Source of the DNA: Sceloporus undulatus
Taxonomy: Eukaryota > Chordata > Lepidosauria > Squamata > Phrynosomatidae
DNA length: 64,000 nucleotides
NCBI RefSeq assembly: GCF_019175285.1
Contig: NC_056527.1
Coordinates: 106,925,746 to 106,989,745, forward strand
Direction: 5' to 3'
The translations under genes were made by a program, and so were the position numbers. Each line of letters begins with the position of its first letter. Positions within the stretch are counted from its first letter, which is position 1. Positions 1-10,066 of this stretch are shown here, piece after piece. The notes under the pieces were generated by a model. The model was not told the origin of the DNA. It did not search any database and saw nothing but the letters and a program-made list of their open reading frames with translations.

Positions 1-258
1 TATTGGGTTCATAGAGGGAGATATGGTCCTTCAGATAGCCTGGGCCCAAACAGTTGCCCCTCTGTCTGTGTGGACTTCAGATCCGTGACCCTCGCTTACT
101 CACAAGAAGCAAACTGGGGAGGGGGGTTAAAATAGGGGGTGTCCTAGGCACTCGCAGGCATGCATCCCCATTCAAGCCTATGGGGCTTGAATATCTGCGA
201 GCTTCTGTTTTCTCGGGAGTCTGGAATGGATCTCCCATGAAAATGGAGGGCTGACTGT
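1..258. mobile_element. Mariner/Tigger-like MITE end in repeat-derived sequence
   Basis: The right edge reads GGAGGGCTGACTGTA, the terminal sequence shared by the MITEs ending at 1372 and 49302. The left boundary is not resolved. Confidence 0.45.
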
Positions 259-745
259 ATCACCATACGTCCCAACAGATGGCATCCAGCCTCTCGTTTA
301 AAAACATCCAAAGGAGGAGACCTCTGAGGGAGCTCTTACCATCAGGAAGTTCTTTCTAATCTCTTCCTATAGTTTAAATCCACTGTTCCATTTCCTAGTC
401 TGGAGCAGCAGAAAACAAGCTTGCTCCATCGTCAATATGGCTTCCTTTCAAATGGGCAGGGAACCGTCCAATTAAAAAGATTGCATGTACAGCGCTGTGT
501 AAATTTACAGTGCTTTATAAATAAAGATTAATAATAATAATTAAAATGTGGCTATCTTGTCACTCTTAACCTTTCCTTTTCTAGGCTGAACATACCCAGC
601 TTCTTAAGCCACTCATTATACAGCATGGTCTCCAGACCTTTTTACCATTTTGGTCACCCTCCTCTTAGCGCATTCCAGTTTGACAATATCCTACCTGAAT
701 TATGGTGTCCAGAACCAGTATTCCAGATGAGGTCTGACCAAGGCA
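259..745 (-). mobile_element. CR1 LINE 3' region, split by an L2-type tail
   Basis: The reverse complement carries the CR1 blocks found intact at 50.8-51.3 kb: the 'aagcttgttttctgctgctcc' region and the 'ggctta-agaagctgggtatg' region. About 80 bases of L2-type 3' tail at roughly 459-540 separate the two parts. Confidence 0.75.
459..540 (+). mobile_element. L2-type LINE 3' tail inserted in CR1
   Basis: It runs from GGGCAGGGAACCGTC through a CAGTGCTTTATAAATAAA block to an AATAATAAT repeat, the usual 3' end of this LINE group. It is only about 80 bases, so strongly 5' truncated. Confidence 0.6.
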
Positions 746-993
746 TGTGTTATTGTGGCTTGATCTGACTTTTCCAGGAATGGGTGCAGTTGGCTCAGGA
801 ATTTTAACAGTGCAAATACACTCCGTGGTCATCACTCAAACTTGGGCCTCCAGGCTCACAACTGTATCCAGGAGCGGCCCCAAACTGTGAACCTAAAAAA
901 CAGCACTGACCCACCAGCTTCTCAGGCTTGTTTGGTGGGAACAAGATGTTTTATCTCACAATTCCCATAAGTCCCATTCAGGATGGCTAGTAG
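746..993. other. No recognised feature
   Basis: Continuation of old repeat-like sequence; no gene or clear element seen. Confidence 0.4.
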
Positions 994-1372
994 TACAGTG
1001 GGCCTTTGGTGTCAGCTGGGATTTGGTTCTACAATCCCCCCCAATGATACTAAAATCCGTAGATCAGTGGTTCTCAAACCTAGGTCCTGCAGATGTTTTG
1101 GACTTCATCTCTCAGAATCCCTGACTGTTGGCCAAGCTGGCTAGGACTTTTGAGAGTTGAAGTCCAAAATGTTTAGAGGACCAAAGTTTGGAAATCACTG
1201 CCATAGATGTTCAAGTCCCATTAAATGCAATGGAGAGTAAAATGGTGACCTTCATATAAAATGGCAAAATCAAGGTTTGCTTTTTGGAATTTATCTATAT
1301 TTTGAATATTTTTAAGCTGTGGATGCTTGAATCTGTGGATAAAGGATCTGTAGATATGCAGGGCCAACTGTA
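994..1372. mobile_element. Tigger-like MITE containing a hAT MITE
   Basis: The ends read TACAGTGGGCC and GGGCCAACTGTA with TA at both edges. The body resembles the Tigger1/MER family of mammals (blocks such as ATACTAAAATCCGT and CTTGAATCTGTGGAT). A 136-base palindromic element sits at 1065-1200. Confidence 0.7.
1065..1200. mobile_element. hAT-type palindromic MITE
   Basis: Terminal inverted repeats are CAGTGGTTCTCAAAC and the reverse complement of GTTTGGAAATCACTG. Flanking octamers CCGTAGAT and CCATAGAT match at 7 of 8 positions, as for hAT target duplications. Confidence 0.75.
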
Positions 1373-1494
1373 AAGGCTTCTGGGATAGTACATCCAAAAT
1401 ATTGGAGGCTCAAGCTTTAAAGACCCCTCATTCAAAGATTAATATTTGTACTTTTAAGGGCCTTTTGCCTTGTGTAGGACTAATAGGACAGCTA

Positions 1495-1712
1495 ACGTGG
1501 TGTAGTTGTTTCAATGTTGAACTGTGTCTCTGGAGACCAGGGTTCGAATCCCTGCTCAGCCATCGAAACCCACTGGGCAACCTAGGCCAAGTCACATTCT
1601 CTCAACCTCAGAAGAAGGCAAAGGCAACCCTCCCTTCTGAATAAATCTTGCCATGAAAACCCTGTGATTGGATCACCATAGGTTGAAATGACTTGAAGGC
1701 ACATAACAAGTA
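1495..1712 (+). mobile_element. tRNA-derived squamate SINE with BovB-type tail
   Basis: A tRNA-like head with B box GGTTCGAATCC is followed by the body AAACCCACTGGGCAACCT and a tail ending GAAATGACTTGAAGGCACA. It is near full length. Confidence 0.85.
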
Positions 1713-1979
1713 CTAATGGAGCTGTCCTCCTCCAAATAGAGTGCCCTTCATGTCAAAGATGCCTTTTTTTCTCAACCTGCTTTGGAAAGTTGCTTTGCAA
1801 AATCTTGTGCATAAAAGTGTTGGCTTAGAATACAGAAACTTGCAAGAGCAAAAGGCAGTGGGACAAACATGTTTCTGTTTTACAGCGTGGGAACTGTGGC
1901 AACCACCATAGGAGTGCTGTTTCTTTCAGCAACTGTTACGGAAGGACGGCTTAGGAGGGATGAAAAGCCAGCCTGAACA

Positions 1980-2215
1980 AGTGGGTCTATGCCCGACTCT
2001 TACCATAGGATTGCCAGACTGAAAACTGAAGAGGGCTCTTTCTCTTTAATGGTCGTCCAGAACTGGGAATTTTGGCAAGTGTTGCTTGTCATGCAGCCAC
2101 ATAACAAGCAACACCTGCTGAAATTTCCCTCTTCAACACAATCATTAAAGGTACAGGAACTTTTCTCCAATTTTCACTCTTAGTTGTGAGGTTTCCAAAT
2201 GGAACAATATCCAGA
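1980..2215. mobile_element. 'TTGCCAGA' MITE, copy 1
   Basis: It shares ATTGCCAGACTGAAAACTG, TTAATGGTCGT, CATTAAAGGTACAGG and a 'caagtgttgcttgtcat' block with copies at 7.55 and 17.9 kb. Terminal GTTGCCAGA-like repeats suggest a non-autonomous DNA transposon of unassigned class. Confidence 0.5.
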
Positions 2216-2640
2216 GATTTAAGACAGTTTCACAGCTGGAGATAAAGTAACACAGGTCATGGCCTCCATAGTCCACTCATCTGACATATAAACTATGGTC
2301 CTTGAAACTGATGTGGGCCCATAATAAAAAAGCAAGTGAGCAAAGTGTTTATTAGAGATTGGCTAGAAGGGGACGGGCACAAGATACCACACCAGGATAT
2401 TGAAAGATATATATCTGATGCAGAGCCTTTCAGCTACGGATTGAATTCCCTCAAGACATCAGCTGAGGGAACAGTTCAGGGCAATTAGATTTTGGCTGCA
2501 ACAAATTGCTCAAATAACCCTTCCATTTGTCAGAGATTTGAATGGATTGGGTTTGTACAGGCCTTTTGAAATCAAGGCCACAAGTTCATCTCCCTTGCTT
2601 AATAATTTAGTACCCTGAATTCCTAGCCTCATCACATTGT
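2216..2640. other. No recognised feature
   Basis: Ordinary non-coding sequence; no supported gene. Confidence 0.4.
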
Positions 2641-2884
2641 ATTATCCTCCTATGGCAATGGTTCTGAATCTGTGATCCCTGGACCCCTAGAGGGCCACAA
2701 TATCCTCATAGGGGGATAGTATCTGAGGGAGAGAGAAGGCTGGCCCAGTTCCATCAGGGGCTAGCCTGAAGAAGAAGAGCCCTCCCTCCGGTCCATCTGC
2801 CTTGGTCCAGGCCTCAGAGGGAGAGAAGAATGCTGGACCTGATTCCCTCCCCCCCTCACCATTCCCTTCTCCTTTTGTGTCGTG

Positions 2885-3008
2885 TCTTTTAGATTGTAAG
2901 CCTGTGGGCAGGGAACTGTCTGTTATCCCCTCTATTGTAAACCGCTCGGATTCCCAGTGATTGGGCGGTATATAAATAAAACCTATTATTATTATTATTA
3001 TTATTATG
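2885..3008 (+). mobile_element. L2/CR1-group LINE 3' end with (ATT)n tail
   Basis: It carries GTAAGCCTGTGGGCAGGGAA, TAAACCGCTCGGATTCCC and GGCGGTATATAAATAAA before an ATT microsatellite. This is the standard 3' end of the L2-type family in the window. Confidence 0.75.
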
Positions 3009-3197
3009 AAGGCTTGGAGGCTGCTCAGTCCACCTGTTCCCTGCAGTGGATCAGCCATGACAGGAGCCAAGGCAAAAACTGGCTGGCTAGCTGGATCTGC
3101 ACATTGCCATTTACTCTGCTCCAGTTGCAAACTGATGGGGAGAAGTAGGAGAAAAATCTTTCCTCCTTCTATGGCAACTCTTAGGGAAGGTTTAATG

Positions 3198-3338
3198 CAG
3201 TGATTCCCATACTTTGGTCCTCCAGGTGTTTTGGACTTCAGCTCCCAGAATTCCAGATTGTTGGTCAAGGTGGCTGGGGTGTCTGGGAGCCGAAGTTCAA
3301 AACACCTGGAGAACCGAAGTTTGAGAGTCACTGATATA
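3198..3338. mobile_element. hAT-type palindromic MITE
   Basis: Same family as 1065-1200 and 6204-6338: GCAGTGATTCCCATACTTTG at one end and AGTTTGAGAGTCACTG at the other, with a foldback body. Flanking octamers are poorly conserved. Confidence 0.65.
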
Positions 3339-3374
3339 ACGGGTGGTGAAATTGTTAATGGGTCAGTGTTCAAG

Positions 3375-3605
3375 TACATTATTGTTATTGTTATTGTTGT
3401 TATTATTATTACTACTATTATAATTATTAATTGGTACGCACACGCACACACACATATATTCAAATCATGGATGGTTGAATTTGTGGATCAGAAATTATAA
3501 ATATGGAGGGCCAAGTGTAAATTCCAAAAAGCAAACCTTGATTATGCCAATTTATATAAGGGACACTATTTCACTATCCATTAGATATCAAGGGTTCATT
3601 GTATA
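3375..3605. repeat. TTA/TTG microsatellite followed by Tigger-like MITE fragments
   Basis: A (TTATTG)n-type run and an ACAC run precede disordered pieces of the Tigger-like MITE (GGATGGTTGAATTTGTGGAT, ATAAGGGACACTATT). Confidence 0.5.
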
Positions 3606-4620
3606 TTTGAACCTTGTTATGACCAATACCATCATTACCAACAACAACCTTTCAAGTCTCAGGGTTGTGTTGTGGTTGTAATTTTCTACTTTATCCACCA
3701 GGGGGCACCTGCTGACCCCTATCTGCTGCCAGAAGTGTTGCACTGCTTTTGTGCTGGGAATCTTTTTGTGATGTGATGCCTTTTGCTTTAGTTTTGTTCC
3801 TTTTCCCCAGATACACAGAGGTGAAGGGAGTGAGGTTGTGAAGGAGCATTTCAAAGCTGGAAAGCAAGGGGCTAAGCCTCTCTGTCCCCTCCCCTTGTAA
3901 CCTTGTTTTTGCGTCCCGGCTGATTACCACAAGCTCCTTACAACCATATTTACAGCATCCTCTCCACATGGAGATTAGTGTGGATCAACACTAACAGGCT
4001 TGTGGTTAAAACTCCATGGAGAAAGAGGAAAAGGGACTGGTTATATAACCTCTTTTTCCTCTTCCCTTGGCCTCCCAATCCTCCTATTCATAAAGCTTCA
4101 CAAGTGGGTTAGAAGATGGGTCTCAGTCCTGAATTTATTAAGCCAAGACTGATGCTTTGCTTATGGGCACAAATTCTGTGTGCCCTTTAAAGGATGGATA
4201 AGACAGGTTGGATCATGACAGTGATCACGAGAGTCATCCAGCTCTTTAAACCATTAGGGCTGAGAGAGAGAAAGAGAGAATTTAAATTGCTTTCCTCCCC
4301 CCTTTCTGTTCCTGAACTGGTGCTGCTCAGAAAAGCCCAGTATGCCAGGTTGCTGTTTACCTGCTTTTTGGCAACACAGAAAGATCTTGAGATATGTGGC
4401 TTGTGAGTAAAAGAGGGGGGAAAAGAATTAAAGCAGCAGAGACTAAACCTCAGGGCTCCAGGCTCCTGTGAAAATGATGAAAGGGAGCTAAAAAAAATTG
4501 CTAGTGATACTTCATACTCTTTTAGAGCAAGAGGCTATGTTGCTGTTGGCACTGCTGCTGAAAGAGTCTCCCATGTCAAACAGGTTTTTGCTAAGGAACC
4601 AGTTTGAATGTGCCAAACAA
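3606..4620. other. No recognised feature
   Basis: Non-repetitive to my eye, with purine-rich and pyrimidine-rich patches. No reading frame resembles a known protein. Confidence 0.4.
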
Positions 4621-4621
4621 C

Positions 4622-4855
4622 TACAGTCAGTCCACCGTATCCATGGATTTTTTATCCATGGATTCAAGCATCCACAGCTTGAAAGTATTTTTAAAATATA
4701 TAAATTCCAAAAGGCAAACCATGCATCTGCCATTTTATATAAGGGACACCATTTTACAATGCCACTGTATTTAATAGGACTTGAGCACCAACGGATTTTG
4801 GTATCTATGGGGGATCCTGGAACAAAATCCCAGCAGAGGCCAAGGGCCCACAATA
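4622..4855. mobile_element. Tigger-like MITE, near complete
   Basis: It starts TACAGTCAGTCCACCGTATCC-like and ends CAAGGGCCCACAATA, with internal blocks TATAAGGGACACCATTTTAC and TTGAGCACCAACGGATTTTG. It is uninterrupted, unlike the copy at 994-1372. Confidence 0.7.
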
Positions 4856-4937
4856 CTGGGCGGCAGCAGCAGTAGTGGTGTGTGTGAGACATTGGTGGAG
4901 AATCCCTCAGAGACAACAGGAGTGGTCCCATTGTTGT

Positions 4938-5160
4938 TTAGTTTTTTGTGGGTTTTTCAGATTATGTGGCCATGTTATGCGGCATCTGTGGCTGGCATCG
5001 AAGATGTAAATCACTCCTCCCAACCTAGAGTCACACAGTATATATGTGTGTGTGTGTGTTTGTGTGTATACCCCACTCACTGCCATGCTAGCATTCTCTG
5101 CAAAACATCAGGAATAAACTCTTCTAGAACATGGCCAAATAGCCCGAAAACCTCACAAAA
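4938..5160. mobile_element. Foldback MITE of the TAGTTTTTTGTGGG family
   Basis: The ends TAGTTTTTTGTGGGTTTTTC and GCCCGAAAACCTCACAAAAAGCTA are inverted copies. The middle holds a TG microsatellite at 5041-5068. A second copy lies at 30936-31091. Confidence 0.65.
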
Positions 5161-5199
5161 AGCTATGGATGCCAGCCATGAAAACCTTTGACTTCCCAT

Positions 5200-5645
5200 T
5201 GTTGGTTTTTCTTAGCTGCCCTCACATTGACTTCAGCTCACAGCAACCCTGTATATGAGGCATCTCCAAGACTCCCTGCCTCTCTGCTCAGGTGCTGTAG
5301 GCTCAGACTCCCTGACTGAGTCTATCCATCTGGCTTGTGATCTTCCTTGCTTTCTGCTGCCTTCCATTTTTCCTAGCATCATTGATTTTTCTAATGAATC
5401 TTTCCTTCTCATGGTATGTCCATAGTACAACAATCTCAACTTAGTCATCCTGGCTTCCAAGGAGATTTCAGGCTTCATCTGTTCAAGGACCCATTTGTTT
5501 GTCTTTTTGGCTATCCTCAGTACCCTCAGCACTCTTCTCCAGTGCCACATCCCAAATTAATTGATTTTTTTTCCTATCTGTTTTCTGTACTGTCCAGCTT
5601 TCACATGCATACATGATAATGGTACCATAGATATATCTAAAAGAG
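5200..5645 (-). mobile_element. BovB/RTE LINE 3' fragment
   Basis: The minus strand encodes a degraded C-terminal BovB ORF2 (WRRVLRVLRIAKKTNKWV, EISLEARMTKLRLLYYGH) open for about 100 codons. Confidence 0.85.
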
Positions 5646-5699
5646 CTAGTGTTGCACAGAAGAAGGCAATGGTAAACCACTCCTGAACACCCTAAGATG

Positions 5700-6195
5700 A
5701 GATCTCACTAGAAGCAAAGCTGACTAAATGGTGACTGTTGTGCTTTGGATGTACAGTATCATGAGACTATGTGATTCACTGGAAAAGATGATAATGCTAT
5801 TGCTGCTACTGCAACTGGGAAAAGTGCAAGCACTAGCACAGTGCACCAACAGAATTCTCACCATTATCTTCCAAGGAAAGATTTCATATGACCTCTTGCA
5901 GTAGTTGCTTAAGAATTCAATTTTGGCATAAGATGTAGCAGTAAGAGTGTTGCCAGCCAGATCTCCCAACGTAATTAGGGATATCAGCTTCTAAAACAGA
6001 AGTGGGCAAAGTCTGGTGGCCAATGGACTAGTGTCCACTGTGAGCTATACTGAATCCAGTGGTGTCATTGGGAGATGCGGTGTATGTAGACCATGTCGGA
6101 TGACACCCCAGAAGTGGGGTGATACCCAGTTAGGCCCTCCTTCCCCTTTGGTGCAGGAGGGGCGAATGCATGCCCTTCATGGGTGACACCCTAGT
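5700..6195. other. No recognised feature
   Basis: No gene; the last part borders the hAT MITE. Confidence 0.4.
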
Positions 6196-6203
6196 GTCTA
6201 GTG

Positions 6204-6338
6204 CAGTGGTTCCCAAACTTTGGTCCTCCAGATGTTTTGGACTTCAGTGCCCAGAATTCTGACTATTGGTTAAGGTGGGTAGGGCTTCTGGGAATTGAAG
6301 TCCAAAACACCTGGAGGACCAACATTTGGGAATCATTG
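6204..6338. mobile_element. hAT-type palindromic MITE with perfect 8-bp target duplication
   Basis: GTCTAGTG occurs at 6196-6203 and again at 6339-6346. Termini are CAGTGGTTCCCAAA and TTTGGGAATCATTG, and the body folds back on itself. Confidence 0.85.
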
Positions 6339-6404
6339 GTCTAGTGTGTGTAGTGATGCCACTGACTGAATCTTCCAATTTTTTTTAAGTAACTAGAAAT
6401 CACA

Positions 6405-6745
6405 GGGATGCAGTGGCGTTAGTAGTTAAGACACCAGTTCTGTTGATCAGAAGATAGGAAGGTTGGCAGTTTGAGGCCTGGGTACTGCTTGATGGGGTGA
6501 GCTCCTGTCACTAGTCCCAGCTTGTGCCAACCTAGCAATTCGAAAGCATGCAAATGCAAGTTGATAGACAGGTACCACTTCTCCAGTGGGAAGGTAACAG
6601 CATTCGGTGCAGTCATGCTGGCCACATGACCACCAGAACAATCCTTGGACAACGTTGGCTCTTTGGCTTAGAAACTGCGATGAGCATGGCCCCTACAGTT
6701 GGTTACAACAAGACATTCAAGTCAAGGGACTACCTTTACCTTTTA
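6405..6745 (+). mobile_element. Second tRNA-derived SINE family with (CTTTAC)-type tail
   Basis: The head GCGTTAGTAGTTAAGACACC leads into GTTTGAGGCCTGGGTAC (B-box region), then GGCCACATGACCACCAGAAC, and ends ACTACCTTTACCTTTT. It differs from the BovB-tailed SINE. It resembles a SINE family described from Anolis, from memory. Confidence 0.7.
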
Positions 6746-7545
6746 GAAATCACTCCCAATGTTGAAAAAAATCTCTGTATCATACAGCCATCTCACAAAA
6801 TCAATATCAATACTGTGACCTCTTAGAACAGGAGTGGGAATCAAAGCCCATTGAACTCTGGAGTTTAGCTGGAATCTTCCCACATTCTGGTGGGATTTAG
6901 TGTTTGTCCCCTATCCAAGGGTACCTACTTTTCTCCTGGAGACATTTGGAACATACTTCTCAGTGCAAAGTCTTGTACACACAATGCCCTTTATTGAAAA
7001 ACAGACAGGGTAACAGAAAGTTAAATGCGTTCCCTTTTAGTAAATTGACCCCTGCCAGCCCCTCCCTAGAAAGTACCGTAACCCCTTTTTCTTACAGAAA
7101 CAAGAAATACTACTAGTGTGACAGAGGAAGGAAAACAACAAGGTACATTGAAATCCACATCTAGAAAGGATTCTGTTGGTTCTTATAGCTCCATTAGCTA
7201 GCTTGCTCACCCCCATTCACAAAAATGAGCAAAAACAGAGGGTTCCCCCATCAACCAAAGTGTAATACATCTTCAAGCAATGTTGAGGAGTACAATGAGA
7301 AAGTAGAGATGATTTGCTAGTATAATGTTTTGCTAACTTCTTGTAAGAAAATGCAAGGCCAGTGGCCCTGGTCCAAACAAATCAGTTTATCAAGAAGCAA
7401 GTCCCATTGATCTGAATGGCACTAACTTTGGAATAAACATGTGTAGGATGGTGGTGATCTACTTCCTTGCTCCTGAGAAATACAAGGGGATATATTACCA
7501 GGGTTAAACTTGGCAGGGAGTGGGAGACAAGACCCATCTACACTT
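6746..7545. other. No recognised feature
   Basis: Ordinary AT-rich sequence. A possible old MITE piece with 'caagtcccattgatctgaatgg' lies near 7400. Confidence 0.4.
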
Positions 7546-7547
7546 AG

Positions 7548-7725
7548 GGTTGCCAGAGTAAAAACTGGAGGAGGCTTTTATGTTTTTAATAACAAAGAAT
7601 TTTGGCGGGTCTTGCTTGTCACACTACCAGGGAATAAGCTTCCCTACTGAAATGGTCTTCTACACAACCATTAAAGAGACAGGTACTGTCTCCATTTTTC
7701 ACTCTAGTAACCTTAAGTGCCCTAC
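7548..7725. mobile_element. 'TTGCCAGA' MITE, copy 2
   Basis: AGGGTTGCCAGAGTAAAAAC at the left and AACCATTAAAGAGACAGGTA inside match copies at 1980 and 17.9 kb. Confidence 0.5.
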
Positions 7726-7829
7726 ATGCTTGGTTCAGGTTTATGCCATTTTGATTGCTGTGGCTCCCCTTCAAAGGATCTTGGGAATTACACTTTGGCA
7801 AGATGCTGAAAATCATCTAGTAAATATGC

Positions 7830-9640
7830 CCTAAGCCTTCTGCAATGGTGAATCAGAAAAGTGAAGTAAGTGGAAGACAGAACCCTCTCGTAGGGGCACT
7901 GAAAGCAAAGTTGATAGGAGAGAAAGGATGGAGAACCCAGACTCCTGGGTGCTATCAGAGGGAAGAGGTTTTTAATATATTACGTGGCAAAGGCCTGGAA
8001 GACAAGACTCCTGTTAGGTGGCATTAAAAAAAATGAAAGGGCTAGTAGAAGTGCAATTTTTTTTTGTCATCAAGAGAAAAGATCTCTCCTCTTTCTTCTA
8101 CTTTATTGTACATGCCTCCTTCTCTCTCTTCAAGGAATGCAGGCAGGGACTTTACAGATCAGGAGACCTTTCACATTGCACAGTTATAGTGCTATGATCC
8201 TATTTTTAACTGTTGCAGCTGCATCCAAACGAATTCTGGAGAGATTACTGTATGAGGGTGCTTTTGCACTGTAATCCCACAATTGCTTAATGCGATTACA
8301 ATGGTAGCAATAACATTATTAATGCATTTATTTCAGTAGCACAAATATTTACGGTCTCCCTTTCCCAAACAACTCCCTTTACTTCCTGGTTTGCACATAT
8401 ATTTTTAACACTTTTTTTCCCCTTCCAAAATCTTGCAATGAAAAGATTAGACCTATTATCGCAAGATTCTTTGGGCCACTCATTTCCAGTGATTCACGAT
8501 TCTTGAGTTCTGTGCTGTTGTTTTAATTGCGGAGTCTACGTTTTGTGACCCAAACTCTAATTATCTGGACCATAAATAAGTAAATTAACTCCTTACCAAA
8601 TTTGGCAAAATCAGCCTCCTTGGAAGGTTTACGATGTAACAGAACCAAGGAGAAGAGTGCATGACATGCCTACTCATGCCATGTCAACCTTGCAATAACA
8701 CTACCGCATCGCTAGAAGAATCCGCACATGTGCAATCATGTGAATGTAGTAATATTGGTTATTGGTGGGTATTTCTCATTAATGCGAAACTGTGCAATAA
8801 TAATGGTATGACAATAGATCAGCAATGGATGAATGCCGATGTTGTGCAAAAAGGAGAGGAATCAAATCTTGTAATTTTGCTTCAATTCTATCACTAGCAC
8901 CTTGTACAGTAAAATCTGGTGTTTGTAGTTTGGCCAAGCGCTACAGCTCTCTGGTTTATAATTTTAAATACCCTTCTTCAGATCCCAGGTTCCAAGATGG
9001 AACCATGGCTGTTAAAATGGAATGAATCACAGCATTGTAAGCATGTTGTGTGAAAGGGTTTCAGGTTTCTTCAGTGAACCCTCAAAAAAATGTTATTGAC
9101 AGGGCTCAGTGACATCCAATAAGTTTTATGCCTATCACAAATCTTGACAAGGGTCTCCTGGATCAAAGTTCACTGACTCTTACCTACTTTCTTCCATCTC
9201 TTGTGTGTGTCTTATTTTCACAATTTAATAATAATAAATTAATAAATTAATAAATAATAACATCAATTCCAACTTTTCTTTTTTCCCCTCTCTCTCCAAA
9301 TACATCAGTAGCTCAGGTGAGTGTTTATTTTTTAATGGCCATGGGGCTTACCTCCTGTACCTATTGTTGAAAAATAATGGAAAAATTCAAAAGACAGAAA
9401 TGGGAAAAGGGCTACTACTGCTAACAGAGCATGGAGTGGGGTTTGTAAAGAACGGGATACACAATTGTTTTTACTTATAGTAGTACTTTTTCATGCATGC
9501 ACACAAAGAGTAAGGGATGTTACAATATTCCCCCATCTTGTATTCTCTCTCTCTCTCTCACACACACGTATTACAGTATTCCCCCTTATTTTGCATCATG
9601 CATAAAAACATATGCTTTTACCAGAGCTTGGAAATGTTAC
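7830..9640. other. No recognised gene; AT-rich old repeats
   Basis: The stretch 8240-8850 has scattered inverted words (AATGCGATTACAAT, GTGCAATAATAATGG) suggesting a decayed AT-rich transposon. An AATAAATTA repeat lies near 9228-9262. Confidence 0.35.
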
Positions 9641-9798
9641 TTTTTATAATTATAACTCCTAGAATTCTCCCAGCTAGCACAGCCACTGGCCATGTGGCCC
9701 AGGGATTCTGGGAGTTGTAGTCCCCAAAATTAACCTTTCCAAGCTCTAACGTCTACGCCTGCACTTTCATCTCCTCCTGTCAATCAGTACCAAAGTGT

Positions 9799-9887
9799 CT
9801 ATTTTTTCTTGGGCTCGTACTGGATGAGACCCATTATTGCTTCATTCTTCATCACCCCTTCAATAAACTCCTTTTCAGCCAGTTTAT
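9799..9887 (-). CDS. Visinin coding exon 3 (residues 165-193 and stop)
   Basis: The acceptor CAG at 9888-9890 is preceded by a pyrimidine run. The exon encodes DKLAEKEFIEGVMKNEA and onward to KKK, with TAG at 9799-9801. I could not fix the poly(A) site; AT-rich sequence with candidate signals lies near 9.2-9.33 kb. Confidence 0.93.
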
Positions 9888-10032
9888 CTGTGAAGAAAAG
9901 AAAAGGAAGACATGCATTCATACTTATTAAGAAGGGAGATTTCCAGGTGGTTTGCAATAAATGAGCATGGCTTTGCTGTAGCAAGCAAAAAGCCATTGCT
10001 CACTCCACTTTCCTGAACAAGCTACCGAAATC

Positions 10033-10066
<34 letters not shown>

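Noticed and set aside
2687-3463. 258-codon minus-strand frame
   Set aside because: It runs through an (ATT)n microsatellite, a LINE 3' end and a MITE; the isoleucine runs are repeat translation.
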